Part shown: positions 1 through 6,852 of the stretch, one piece after another
How the letters are laid out: the number at the start of each line of letters is the position of its first letter
How positions within the stretch are numbered: the stretch's first letter is position 1
Assembly (NCBI GenBank): GCA_019348515.1
Contig: JAHWJF010000168.1
Coordinates: 1-7,389, forward strand
DNA: 7,389 bases
Source of the DNA: Chloroflexota bacterium
GTDB taxonomy: Bacteria; Chloroflexota; Chloroflexia; Thermomicrobiales; UBA6265
Direction: 5' to 3'
Translations under genes and position numbers: made by a program
The notes under the pieces: model-generated
Database searches by the model: none
What the model was told of the DNA's origin: nothing
Seen by the model: the letters and a program-made list of their open reading frames with translations, nothing else

Positions 1-1
1 T

Positions 2-496
2 GGCCTCGTCGATGCCATGCCGGCCAAGGGTTGGGCCTATCAGGACGTCTACCGTCGTCTCCAGGAGGCTCTCACCGCGCGAGGATTGAAACTCGCCTTT
101 ATCCACCTCGATTTTCCGATGGAGTCCGCCGCGCCGGGATGGGTCGACGTCCGCGATGCCGAGGATTTCGTACGCGGCGAGCTGGACATCCCGTGCGGTC
201 TCATCTACGTCTCCAAAATTGGTGGCGAGACCTCGAACGTGGCGTTCCGGGACGCCGTCCTGGATGCCTATCACGAGTATCGAGCGGCGGGGGGACGGCC
301 CGATCATCTCGAGCTGACGAGTTGGTATGCTTACCCGACCTCCACTCTCCCCGAAGACGACGAGGCTAACGCGCCGTTCATGAATCTTGTGCGGGATTTC
401 GCCCTCCTCGGCGGGGTGGCGCCGCGAGTGGCGCCGGGGACGCCGCCGGCGGCCAGCCCGGTCGCCGCGGAGGGATCGTCGGCGGCCAGAGACTGA
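2..496 (+). CDS. Hypothetical protein, 3' part (5' end outside window)
   Basis: The frame is open to the left edge, so this is probably the C-terminal part of a longer protein. An ATG lies at 17, but the reading frame continues unbroken before it and I see no ribosome binding site that requires a start there. About 164 residues are visible. The first 130 look like a soluble, folded alpha/beta domain with alternating strands and helices (for example AFIHLDFP, CGLIYVSKIGG and LELTSWYAYP). Aromatic and acidic residues near strand ends would suit the last part of a TIM-barrel glycosidase-like protein, but that is only an impression. The last 30 residues are an Ala/Pro/Gly/Thr-rich tail, probably disordered and of a kind common in secreted proteins of this type of organism. 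I do not recognise the family. The gene ends 66 bases before a palindromic repeat. Confidence 0.6.
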   Translation, partial: GLVDAMPAKGWAYQDVYRRLQEALTARGLKLAFIHLDFPMESAAPGWVDVRDAEDFVRGELDIPCGLIYVSKIGGETSNVAFRDAVLDAYHEYRAAGGRPDHLELTSWYAYPTSTLPEDDEANAPFMNLVRDFALLGGVAPRVAPGTPPAASPVAAEGSSAARD

Positions 497-561
497 ACTA
501 ACGCATGAGAAAGCATCAACTAGCTCGTTTGCCCGTGGCCGCAGCGCCGGAGCGCATAACG

Positions 562-656
562 TGTCGTTCCGGTGGACGGCACGTTGCAGGAGGGATCTCG
601 TCGTTGTGCGTGCGTGTGCAATGAAACGACGAGATCCCTCGTTCCTCGGGATGACA
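562..656. repeat. Palindromic intergenic repeat, copy 1 (strong hairpin)
   Basis: Bases 590-605 and 625-640 are perfect reverse complements (16 bp, containing GAGGGATCTCG). Inside the loop, 607-610 can pair weakly with 617-620. Outer arms 562-578 and 640-656 are an imperfect inverted repeat ending TGTC/GACA. Bases 579-600 match 3608-3629 of copy 2 at 21 of 22 positions, so the two belong to one family. The element lies after the stop of the upstream gene and runs into the 5' end of the sulfatase gene, where its last bases contain the ATG at 651. It could act as a terminator or mRNA-stabilising hairpin, or be a non-autonomous mobile (MITE/REP-like) element. The sequence alone does not decide between these. 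Confidence 0.8.
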
Positions 657-3566
657 CGAGCCTGCGTCGCCGTTCTCGTTCTTCTACTGGCCAGCTTCGC
701 TCAAAGCATGACTCTCGGCGCCAGCTCTCGAATCTCGCCGCTCGCCTCGCCGATGGCGTCCCCGGTTCCCGTCGCGCGGGCGCTTGATCTCGCCGCGATG
801 GCGCTGACTCCGAGCGATCTGGACGATCTCGGCCTCACCGGCTTCGGTCAGCAGACGAGCGCGTTCCTGACCCTGGAGGAGCAGGTAGAGCAGCTTGCCA
901 CGGCGGCCAGCCTCGGCATGGATGCCGACGCGATCGGCTCCGGCCTCGCCGCGGCGGGATTCCAACGCCGCTATCAGCGACAGCTCGGGCTCCCCTCGCG
1001 GCCGGGTGCGCCTCCCTCCCGGCTGCACACGTTCGTTGCTCCCTACGTGATCGAATACGCCTCGAGCGAAGGAGCCGCGGCCGGATTCGCTCTCCTGGAG
1101 ACCGAGGCGCCTGACGCGCGGATGAAGGATGTGCCGGAGACCCGCGTCATCGGCGATCGCTCCGAGGTCACGCGCTTTCGGCAATCGAGCGAAAACGGCG
1201 AGCCGTACCGCGCGCTGGACCTGACCTTCCAGGTCGATAACCTGGTCGCGGGCGTCACGGTTGGGGAGTTCCACGGCCGGGAGCCTGACCTGGCGACGGT
1301 CGAGGCGCTGGCCGAACGCCTCCTGGAACGCGTCCGGCTCGGTCAGGCGAGCGCCGATCCCGGTTTGAGCAATCTGGCGCTGCGGCTCGGCGGCCCGGAC
1401 ATCGAAACCCGCTCTGACGAGTATGGACGCATCAGCGGCCAGACCTTCCCCAACTACAGCGAGACGCCGGATGAGTTTGCCGATCGCACCCAGCGCTATG
1501 GCGACGCCGTCGCTGTCTACGGTGTGGGACAGAGCATCCCGGTCGGCGGCCCGGCACGCACCGACGACACCCGCTACTTCGTCTCGCTCTACGAGTTCGG
1601 CAGCGAGCGGGACGCCGTCGGCTGGCTGCAAGACGGCGTGGCGCGCGCCGAACTTTCCCCAAACGTCATCGCCGCCACCCCGGTCGCGGGCGCGGCGGTC
1701 ATCGGCGACGCATCAGCGACGCTGGCGATCGCTACCGAGCGGGGTGGAGCCGGGACCGCTCGCGGCTATCTGGTCGAGGTCCGGGTCGGGGCGCGGACGG
1801 CGCAGGTCCAGTTGCTCGGCGTCCCCGATGTGCCCCTGGCCCCCGTCGAAGAGCTGGCGCGGTCGCAGGTCGCCTGCCTCCAGGCGGGAGCCTGCCCCGG
1901 CTACGCGTCACCACCGGCGAGTCTGCCGCAGCCCGCGGCGACCCCTGAAGCCACACCAGGCCCCGGCGGACCCTCGGGCACGCCGAAATCGTGTTCCCTG
2001 GACATCGCGGCCGCCGGGACACCGCTGGCCGGGACGCCGCAACCGCCGCTGCCGGCCAATGAGACCGGAAACGAGCCCACGACTGCTCCCAACATCATCG
2101 TCATTGTCACCGACGATCTCGATGCCCGGTCGGTCGCCTGTCTGCCCAACGTGCAAGCCCTCCTCGCGGCGGAGGGCGTGACCTTCACCAATGCGTTCGC
2201 CACGACGCCGCTCTGCTGTCCCTCGCGCGCCTCGATCCTGCGCGGACAGTACGCCCACAATCACGGCGTCCTCAGCAACAGCGGCGACAACGGCGGCTTC
2301 CCGACGTTTTACCGTCTCGGGGACGAGGAATCGACCGTCGCCACCTGGCTCCAGGACACCGGCTACCGTACCGCCCTCGTCGGCAAATACCTCAACCGTT
2401 ACCCCAAAGGAGCCCCGGCGAGCCACGTGCCACCCGGCTGGGACGAGTGGAGCGCCTTCGCCTCGAGCGATGAGGATGAGGGCGGCTCGTACTACAGCGG
2501 GTATGCCCTCAACGTGGACGGCGACACCGTCTTCTATGGACAGCAGCCAGCCGAGTACTCGACCGACGTGCTCACTGCCGAAGCGACCGATTTCGTCGAT
2601 CGCGCGGCCACCTCCGGCGACCCCTTCTTCCTATATATAGCGCCGTTCGCGCCTCACGGGCCGTCCACGCCGGCGTCGCGCCACACCGGGGCGTTCGCGG
2701 ACGTGCAGGCGCCGCGCCCACCGTCGTTTGACGAGGACGACGTCAGCGATAAGCCGACCTGGGTACAGGCCCTCCCCCCATTGAGGGCCGACCAGATCGC
2801 ACTCCTCGACGATCGCTATCAGCGGCGGCTGCGCTCGCTCCTCGCGGTCGACGAGATGGTCGCCTCCCTCATCGAAACCCTCACCGCCGCCGGCACCCTG
2901 GACAACACCTACATCCTGTTCACGTCGGACAACGGCTACCACCTTGGCGAGCACGGCATCCCGGTCGGCAAACAGTCTCCATACGACGAGTCGCTCCGCG
3001 TGCCCCTGATCGTGCGCGGCCCAGGAGTTCCGACCGGCGTGGTCGAGGAGGCCATCGCCCTCAACATCGACCTCGCTCCCACCTTCGCCGAGCTGGCGGG
3101 CGCCTCCCCCGCGCCCTTCGTCGACGGCCGCTCGCTGGTGCCGCTCCTGCATGGCGAAACACCCGCCGGGTGGCGGCAAGGATTCCTCGTCGAGCACTAC
3201 GGCCGCACCCTCCCCGACCAGTGGGGCACATCCGGGCCGGTCCCGATGGAGGAAGCATCGCGAGACGGGGACGAGGACGATCTCGAGGAAGCTGATGGGG
3301 ACGAGGTGATCGGGGTCACGCCGATCGACTCCCCGCCCTACCTGGGGCTGCGGACGGAGCAGTATCTCTACGTCGAGTACGCGAACGGCGAGCGTGAGCT
3401 CTACGACATGCCGGCCGACCCCTATCAGCTCCAGAACCTGGCCGCGACCGCCGACCCGGCGCTGCTCGCGGATCTTGCCGCAAGACTGGACCAACTGCGC
3501 GTCTGCGCCGGCGCGGACTGCCGCAGCGCGGAGGACACCCTGCCCGGAGTGCCGCTCGTCGATTAG
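651..3566 (+). CDS. Secreted sulfatase (N-acetylglucosamine-6-sulfatase-like) with a duplicated N-terminal domain
   Basis: The protein has 971 residues from the ATG at 651. Residues 1-24 form a signal peptide with hydrophobic core CVAVLVLLLASFA. Residues 46-230 and 240-412 look like two diverged copies of one unknown domain. Residues 418-478 are a Pro/Thr/Gly-rich linker. The sulfatase domain starts at 481 (NIIVIVTDDLD, metal-binding D488/D489). It has the CxPSR motif as CCPSR with C522 as the formylglycine site, R526, GKYLN with K579, APH with H669, and SDNG with D760/N761. The CCPSR...HNHGV, GKYLN and SDNGYH signatures match GNS- and Sulf-type enzymes, which hydrolyse 6-O-sulfate on glucosamine; the true substrate is unknown. 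Activity needs conversion of the Cys to formylglycine by an enzyme not in this window. An acidic insert lies at 872-885. Start choice: ATG 621 and a longer frame from 387 are also open, but the sequence before 651 is repeat-derived. No good ribosome binding site precedes 651. Confidence 0.9.
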   Translation: MTRACVAVLVLLLASFAQSMTLGASSRISPLASPMASPVPVARALDLAAMALTPSDLDDLGLTGFGQQTSAFLTLEEQVEQLATAASLGMDADAIGSGLAAAGFQRRYQRQLGLPSRPGAPPSRLHTFVAPYVIEYASSEGAAAGFALLETEAPDARMKDVPETRVIGDRSEVTRFRQSSENGEPYRALDLTFQVDNLVAGVTVGEFHGREPDLATVEALAERLLERVRLGQASADPGLSNLALRLGGPDIETRSDEYGRISGQTFPNYSETPDEFADRTQRYGDAVAVYGVGQSIPVGGPARTDDTRYFVSLYEFGSERDAVGWLQDGVARAELSPNVIAATPVAGAAVIGDASATLAIATERGGAGTARGYLVEVRVGARTAQVQLLGVPDVPLAPVEELARSQVACLQAGACPGYASPPASLPQPAATPEATPGPGGPSGTPKSCSLDIAAAGTPLAGTPQPPLPANETGNEPTTAPNIIVIVTDDLDARSVACLPNVQALLAAEGVTFTNAFATTPLCCPSRASILRGQYAHNHGVLSNSGDNGGFPTFYRLGDEESTVATWLQDTGYRTALVGKYLNRYPKGAPASHVPPGWDEWSAFASSDEDEGGSYYSGYALNVDGDTVFYGQQPAEYSTDVLTAEATDFVDRAATSGDPFFLYIAPFAPHGPSTPASRHTGAFADVQAPRPPSFDEDDVSDKPTWVQALPPLRADQIALLDDRYQRRLRSLLAVDEMVASLIETLTAAGTLDNTYILFTSDNGYHLGEHGIPVGKQSPYDESLRVPLIVRGPGVPTGVVEEAIALNIDLAPTFAELAGASPAPFVDGRSLVPLLHGETPAGWRQGFLVEHYGRTLPDQWGTSGPVPMEEASRDGDEDDLEEADGDEVIGVTPIDSPPYLGLRTEQYLYVEYANGERELYDMPADPYQLQNLAATADPALLADLAARLDQLRVCAGADCRSAEDTLPGVPLVD

Positions 3567-3584
3567 GGCGACGCGCGAAGACCA

Positions 3585-3696
3585 TGTCATCCCGAGGAAC
3601 TGCACGTGCACGTTGCACGAGGGATCTCGTAAGAATGCGGGTCCAGGCCGGAATCGCGCGATTCCTCGCTGCACGTGCAAAGGGCTCGGATTGACA
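3585..3696. repeat. Palindromic intergenic repeat, copy 2
   Basis: The element starts 18 bases after the sulfatase stop. The left arm begins TGTCATCCCGAGGAAC, then TGCACGTGCA, then GCACGTTGCACGAGGGATCTCG split over 3608-3629. The right arm, read in reverse complement from 3696, gives TGTCAATCCGAG, then TTGCACGTGCA, then GCGAGGAAT. The order of blocks is therefore the same on both arms, with small indels. The outermost five bases (TGTCA/TGACA) pair perfectly. The middle, about 3631-3652, is unpaired. Its position directly after a stop codon fits a bidirectional terminator or a REP-type mRNA end. The long degenerate inverted repeat also fits a small non-autonomous transposable element. Confidence 0.8.
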
Positions 3697-3761
3697 CCAG
3701 GTGCGAACACTGCACGAGCTCACAGACATGGCTCAGCGCATCCCGAGGCCGGAGGACCGTT

Positions 3762-3899
3762 ATGGAAGGTTGCGAAGGCTGCAAAGAATGCAAAGGCTAC
3801 GAGAGGCAGGGCGGGGGACCGGGCGCGGCGTGGGCATGGTGCCGGTGCTCACCACCCGGAGCTCGTACTCCGTCGTGGATGGCTGAAACGGGGGAGTGA
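3762..3899 (+). CDS. Possible small Cys-rich ORF overlapping the GH43 start (doubtful)
   Basis: This would be a 45-residue ORF. A good ribosome binding site, GGAGG at 3751-3755, sits six bases before its ATG. Its TGA stop overlaps the ATG at 3899 in the arrangement TGATG, which is typical of translational coupling. The peptide starts MEGCEGCKECKGYERQ and has six Cys in all, three of them spaced C-x-x-C-x-x-C. That part is encoded by a 9-base tandem repeat, which may instead mean that this is non-coding repeat DNA. The second half, rich in Gly, Ala and Trp, has no recognisable fold. If translated, it could be a short leader that carries ribosomes to the weak GH43 start. I do not recognise a family. 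Confidence 0.25.
   Translation: MEGCEGCKECKGYERQGGGPGAAWAWCRCSPPGARTPSWMAETGE
3766..3801 (+). repeat. Short tandem repeat, four 9-base units
   Basis: Four consecutive 9-base units are seen: AAGGTTGCG, AAGGCTGCA, AAGAATGCA and AAGGCTACG. The run is purine-rich and stands out from the surrounding GC-rich sequence. The period keeps a reading frame, giving repeats of a three-residue unit (EGC, EGC, KEC, KGY) in the overlapping small ORF. It is an ordinary microsatellite-like expansion or part of a dispersed repeat. No function is evident. Confidence 0.6.
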
Positions 3900-4936
3900 T
3901 GTCAGACGTGATCGTGCCGGCCAGCGCCCTGTACCGGACTCTCTTCCCCGAGGACCACGACCAGGGTGATCCCTATATCCTGACACCGCCACCGGAGGCG
4001 CGAACCCGGTTCACGTTCTACGTCTACACCACGGGCGAAGACCCGGTTTCCGGCCGCGCTTTTCCGGTCTACGGTTCCCACGACCTGGTGAGCTGGCAGC
4101 GCCTCGACGATGCCCTCGTGGTCGGAGTGGAGAGCAGCCACTGGGCGCCCTGCGTTCAGTATCTTCCCCAACTCGACCTGCCCTACGTCATGCTCTACTC
4201 GCGGGCCATCGGGGTCGGGGCGGAGGGGCACGTTGGGCATGCGATCCGCCGCGCCCACGCCCGCCAACCGGAGGGGCCGTTCGTCGATTCCGGTCACGTG
4301 CTGACCGGCGACCTCGACTTTGCGATTGACCAGGACGTCTACCGCGCCCCGGACGGCTCGTTGCAGCTCGCCTTCGCCATGGACTTCATCGCCGACGAGC
4401 CGTACGGCACCGGTATCGTCGAGGCTCCTATCAGCGACGATCTGACGCGCCTCGAAGGGCCTCCCCGCATCCTCGCCCGGCCGCAATACGCCTGGCACGT
4501 GTACGAACCGTCACGAGTCATGCCCTGGAAGACGATCACCGGTATCGACTGGGACCGCCAGGCGGTGCGCTGGCACACGGTCGAGGCGCCGGTCGGTGGA
4601 CTCGTCTCACCGCGGGGGAAGCGGGTCTATCTCTACAGCGGAGGCTGCTTCTACGGGTTCTACGCCGTCGGCGCTCTGGTCGAGGACGAGGACGGCGGCC
4701 TGTGTGACATCACCGACGGCAAACACGATTTCGTGATTGGGCCGCGACCGGAAGACGGATTTTTCGCGCCGGGGCATTGCTCCTGGCTGCACCTTGCCGA
4801 TGGACGGGACTATCTCCTCTTCCACGCCCGCTTCGGCGCTCCAGACGCGAAACGGCAGATGGCCCTCGCGCCCTTGTGCTGGACCGCTGAGGGTTGTCCC
4901 ACGGCTGAGCCGGCGAAGAGTTGCCAATCGCCATAG
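3896..4936 (+). CDS. Glycoside hydrolase family 43-type protein (beta-xylosidase/arabinosidase-like)
   Basis: The protein has 346 residues from GTG 3896 (345 from ATG 3899, GTG 3908 also possible). A G-rich stretch at 3889-3896 serves as a weak ribosome binding site. There is no signal peptide, so it is probably cytoplasmic, acting on imported oligosaccharides. GH43 enzymes are five-bladed beta-propellers with three catalytic acids. Here these are D25 (GDPY, base), D145 (AIDQDVY, pKa-modulating Asp) and E230 (TVEAP, general acid, usually EGP). Other family marks are SHDLVSWQ at 61-68, HWAPC at 82-86, YLYSGG at 245-250 and APGHCSW with the conserved-type H294. The usual WAPEV/WAPDV has Cys at the acidic position. 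Length fits a single-domain GH43. Substrate (xylan, arabinan, galactan or other) cannot be read from the sequence. It lies on the sulfatase strand but beyond a hairpin repeat. Confidence 0.85.
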   Translation: MMSDVIVPASALYRTLFPEDHDQGDPYILTPPPEARTRFTFYVYTTGEDPVSGRAFPVYGSHDLVSWQRLDDALVVGVESSHWAPCVQYLPQLDLPYVMLYSRAIGVGAEGHVGHAIRRAHARQPEGPFVDSGHVLTGDLDFAIDQDVYRAPDGSLQLAFAMDFIADEPYGTGIVEAPISDDLTRLEGPPRILARPQYAWHVYEPSRVMPWKTITGIDWDRQAVRWHTVEAPVGGLVSPRGKRVYLYSGGCFYGFYAVGALVEDEDGGLCDITDGKHDFVIGPRPEDGFFAPGHCSWLHLADGRDYLLFHARFGAPDAKRQMALAPLCWTAEGCPTAEPAKSCQSP

Positions 4937-5374
4937 GCAGAAGGGTCTCTTGAAACATCGATAGCAGACGATGATGAACCGCCTGCATAGCGCCTTCCGG
5001 ACGTTGGGGCTTGGTGGTCTGCGGCCACAGGAACGGCTGGTCGGCTGCGGGTTCTCGTGGCCAAGAGTAGCGCACATTGTGCAGTGCCGCGACGCCGTTC
5101 TCGGTGCAGACTCCTGAGCCGATGATCTATGACCGTGGGATCGGTGGAGTACGACGAGAGGGATATGCGGATCGCCACGGCGCCAGCGTCGGTCGGAGTT
5201 CGAAGTCCCTCGACCCCAGCCCTGGCTCACAGGAGCACCGTTCGGTGTGGATAACCCAGCGATCCGCTCCCCTATTCTCGGCGCATCATCGTCGGATCGC
5301 ATCCTCCAAATGGGGCATTTTGGCGCGTGTTGCCGCCCGTCACGTAAGGAAATGCAAGACCTGGCACTCGCAGA
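4937..5374. other. Gene-free stretch after the GH43 gene
   Basis: I see no supportable gene on either strand. Long open frames exist, but their translations are rich in Arg, Ser and Pro and resemble no known fold, as expected for shadow frames in GC-rich DNA. A minus-strand frame at about 5105-4960 contains VRYSWPREP, which weakly recalls carbohydrate-esterase C-termini, but not enough to call. No hairpin followed by a T run is seen after the GH43 stop. The right edge, at about 5343-5375, is where a neighbouring hydrolase remnant loses its homology. This stretch may therefore be what replaced the rest of that gene. Confidence 0.5.
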
Positions 5375-5608
5375 CAGGTCGATGGTGCCACATGCCCCAT
5401 AGAGCAGCACGAGTGGTTCGCCCGTGCCGTGGAGCTCGTATTGCATCCGCAAGCCGTTCACCGGACTGGATACGCGCCGGTGAACGGCATCCTTCATGTC
5501 GTTTCCTTTCGGTGATGCGGTATCGCCGCTCTGCCCGGCACGCTATTTCGGCCCTGTCAGGAAAATTCCGGTGGCGGCGATGCTCGCGATGGATCTCCTT
5601 CGTTGCAT
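5375..5608 (-). pseudogene. Broken secreted alpha/beta hydrolase, N-terminal remnant
   Basis: Reading from 5608 leftwards, the ATG follows GGTGGAG with a four-base gap. It begins a signal-peptide-like segment, MQRRRSIASIAATGIFLTGP. Two codons on, a TAG at 5545-5543 interrupts the frame. In the same frame the sequence continues with GDTASPKGNDMKDAVHRRV and then PVNGLRMQYELHGTGEPLVL. This last part is the classic N-terminus of alpha/beta-hydrolase-fold enzymes (strands before the oxyanion-loop HG, here YG), ending in GACGTID. After about 5376 the resemblance stops, so the nucleophile elbow, the catalytic Asp and His and about 200 residues are missing. An internal ATG at 5497 with AAAGGAAA upstream could still start translation, but the product would lack the active site. 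The HG to YG change is a further sign of decay. The specific substrate is unknown. Confidence 0.7.
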
Positions 5609-5777
5609 GGTGCTCCACCCCCATGGTTGCCCCTCGCCGTCAGGCGCGGACAACGATCATTCGATTGCGCGTCGGAGAGGAGGTGGGCCAATGTCCCCGC
5701 TGATGCTAGTTCATCTGTTGACCATCGACGTCGGTGCCCAAGAATTGGGGGTTGCAGTGCAGCCGGCGCCGCGGTAC

Positions 5778-6316
5778 TCACAATTGGTCCCCAATACAGG
5801 CGCGCAGCACGCGCAGCGCCCCGTGGACGCGGGCACGAGCTACCGCTTCTGAGCAGCCCAAAATTGCGCCGATCTCCGCGTACTCGAGACCGAAATACTT
5901 GCGCTGCACCAGTGTCGCCCACTGCTGAGTCGGCAGGGCGGCGACGCATGCCTCCAGCTCGCGACGGAGCGTGTGGCCACCGAGCCGGTCGATGGCGAGC
6001 AGATTCGTGCCCCCGACCTCGGCTGCCTGCTCCTTACTGGGCGAAGACGTGGGACCGTACCGGCGCTGATCGCTCAAGAAGGCGTCGGTCGCTATCGTGA
6101 AGAGCCATGACCGGTAGTTCGCGGACTTATCAAGACTGCCAAAGGCGTGGAAGGCTTTCAGCAGCTCTCTTGGTGGAGATTGCTGGCCTCAGCACGGTCG
6201 CGAGTCAGGTGCACGGCGAAGCGGTAAAGGTCTGCCTGGTAGTGAGCCAGCACGTCGTCAACGGACGAGTAGTCCACATCCGGGCGCCGCTCAACATGGT
6301 TTGTCGAGGTCAACAC
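5778..6316 (-). pseudogene. ECF-type RNA polymerase sigma factor, split by one frameshift
   Basis: Two minus-strand frames together give one extracytoplasmic-function sigma factor of about 179 residues. The first frame, from GTG 6316, encodes region 2: DDVLAHYQADLYRFAVHLTR, then DRAEASNLHQE ending at 6167, followed by a stop at 6160-6158. The second frame resumes at 6164 with LLKAFHAFGSLDKSANYRSW, then LFTIATDAFLSDQRRYG. It goes on to region 4, with LPTQQWATLVQRKYFGLEY and the helix-turn-helix YAEIGAILGCSEAVARARVH. Homologues read QETLLKAF across the join, so one base appears to be missing near 6165-6167. ECF factors redirect RNA polymerase to stress or envelope promoters and usually have an anti-sigma partner; none is visible here. 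A GTG at 6337 is an alternative start. Without a frameshift correction the gene is dead; region 4 alone cannot substitute. A sequencing error is also possible. Confidence 0.82.
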
Positions 6317-6852
6317 TGCTCCGGTCTCCGTGATCACGCCGTTTGGTCTCGCCTACGCTTCTCGGCAGCAATCGGGGCACAGGCGTCACCGGCATGATTC
6401 GCGTCGTGTCTTGCCTGCTTCTGCCAGCGAAGCTCACCCTCAGGTGCGGCGCAATCCAGCCAACAGCGCAGCGTCCAACGGTCGGCATCACCGTTCTGCC
6501 GGCTATCGGCAGCGGTGACTTCCTCCAAGTGGGTGAACCCAGATGGGTGGTTTGCAGGGGGCACGTCGATCTCTCCCTACCTCATCCTCGTCAACGAGAC
6601 CCAGCTAGGGAATTGGGGACTATCGCGGCGCGACGATGAAGTCCCTGCCGAGTCACGATGGCTGCCTTCCGCCTTCGCACGCGGATAAGCGGAGACAGCA
6701 CGAACCGAACGCCGCGATCGACTCTCGATTGCATGGGCCTGGTTCGATGGACAGGCGCGGCATGCTGTGCCCCTGCCGCTACCTGGAGTCGCGTCTTGAG
6801 GAGGTATGCCGCTACAGTTGCGCGCGCTCGGCACGTTGATGGGGCTGATGTG
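6317..6852. other. Divergent intergenic region between the sigma-factor gene and the acetyltransferase gene
   Basis: This stretch of about 536 bases separates a minus-strand and a plus-strand gene, so promoters for both should lie here. I could not pick convincing -35/-10 pairs. A minus-strand frame at 6564-6334 ends with a TGA overlapping the possible GTG start at 6337. Its 76-residue translation is not recognisable and looks like chance. A consensus AGGAGG at 6799-6804 is followed one base later by ATG 6806, which is out of frame with the acetyltransferase and too close to work well. Confidence 0.45.

Noticed and set aside
387..620. N-terminal extension of the sulfatase frame back to an ATG at 387
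   Set aside because: It overlaps the upstream gene and then the palindromic repeat. The translation is Arg-rich with no fold, and it would bury the signal peptide about 88 residues in.
684..1631. Long minus-strand open frame of 315 codons opposite the sulfatase
   Set aside because: It is the complement of a real GC-rich coding region, and its translation matches no recognisable family.
2632..2640. TATATATAG as a promoter -10 box
   Set aside because: It lies inside conserved sulfatase coding sequence (FLYIAPFAPH) and no gene starts downstream of it.
2631..3710. Minus-strand open frame of 359 codons opposite the sulfatase C-terminus
   Set aside because: It lies antisense to clear sulfatase motifs and its composition is typical of a shadow frame.
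3691..3719. TTGACA as a -35 box for the GH43 gene
   Set aside because: The hexamer is the terminal part of repeat copy 2, and no -10-like sequence follows at about 17 bases.
4960..5105. Minus-strand segment with VRYSWPREP resembling carbohydrate-esterase C-termini
   Set aside because: The resemblance is confined to about ten residues, with stops nearby and no upstream domain.
4607..5374. Extension of the hydrolase-remnant frame on the minus strand into the GH43 gene
   Set aside because: The frame stays open only by base composition. Residues beyond GTID show no hydrolase features, and it overlaps GH43 coding sequence.
6334..6564. 76-codon minus-strand frame just upstream of the sigma-factor gene, overlapping a GTG
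   Set aside because: The 4-base overlap is suggestive, but there is no clear ribosome binding site and the translation is not recognisable.
6799..6808. AGGAGG with ATG 6806 as the start of a gene overlapping the acetyltransferase
   Set aside because: The spacing is only one base, and the resulting frame is a shadow of the GNAT coding frame.
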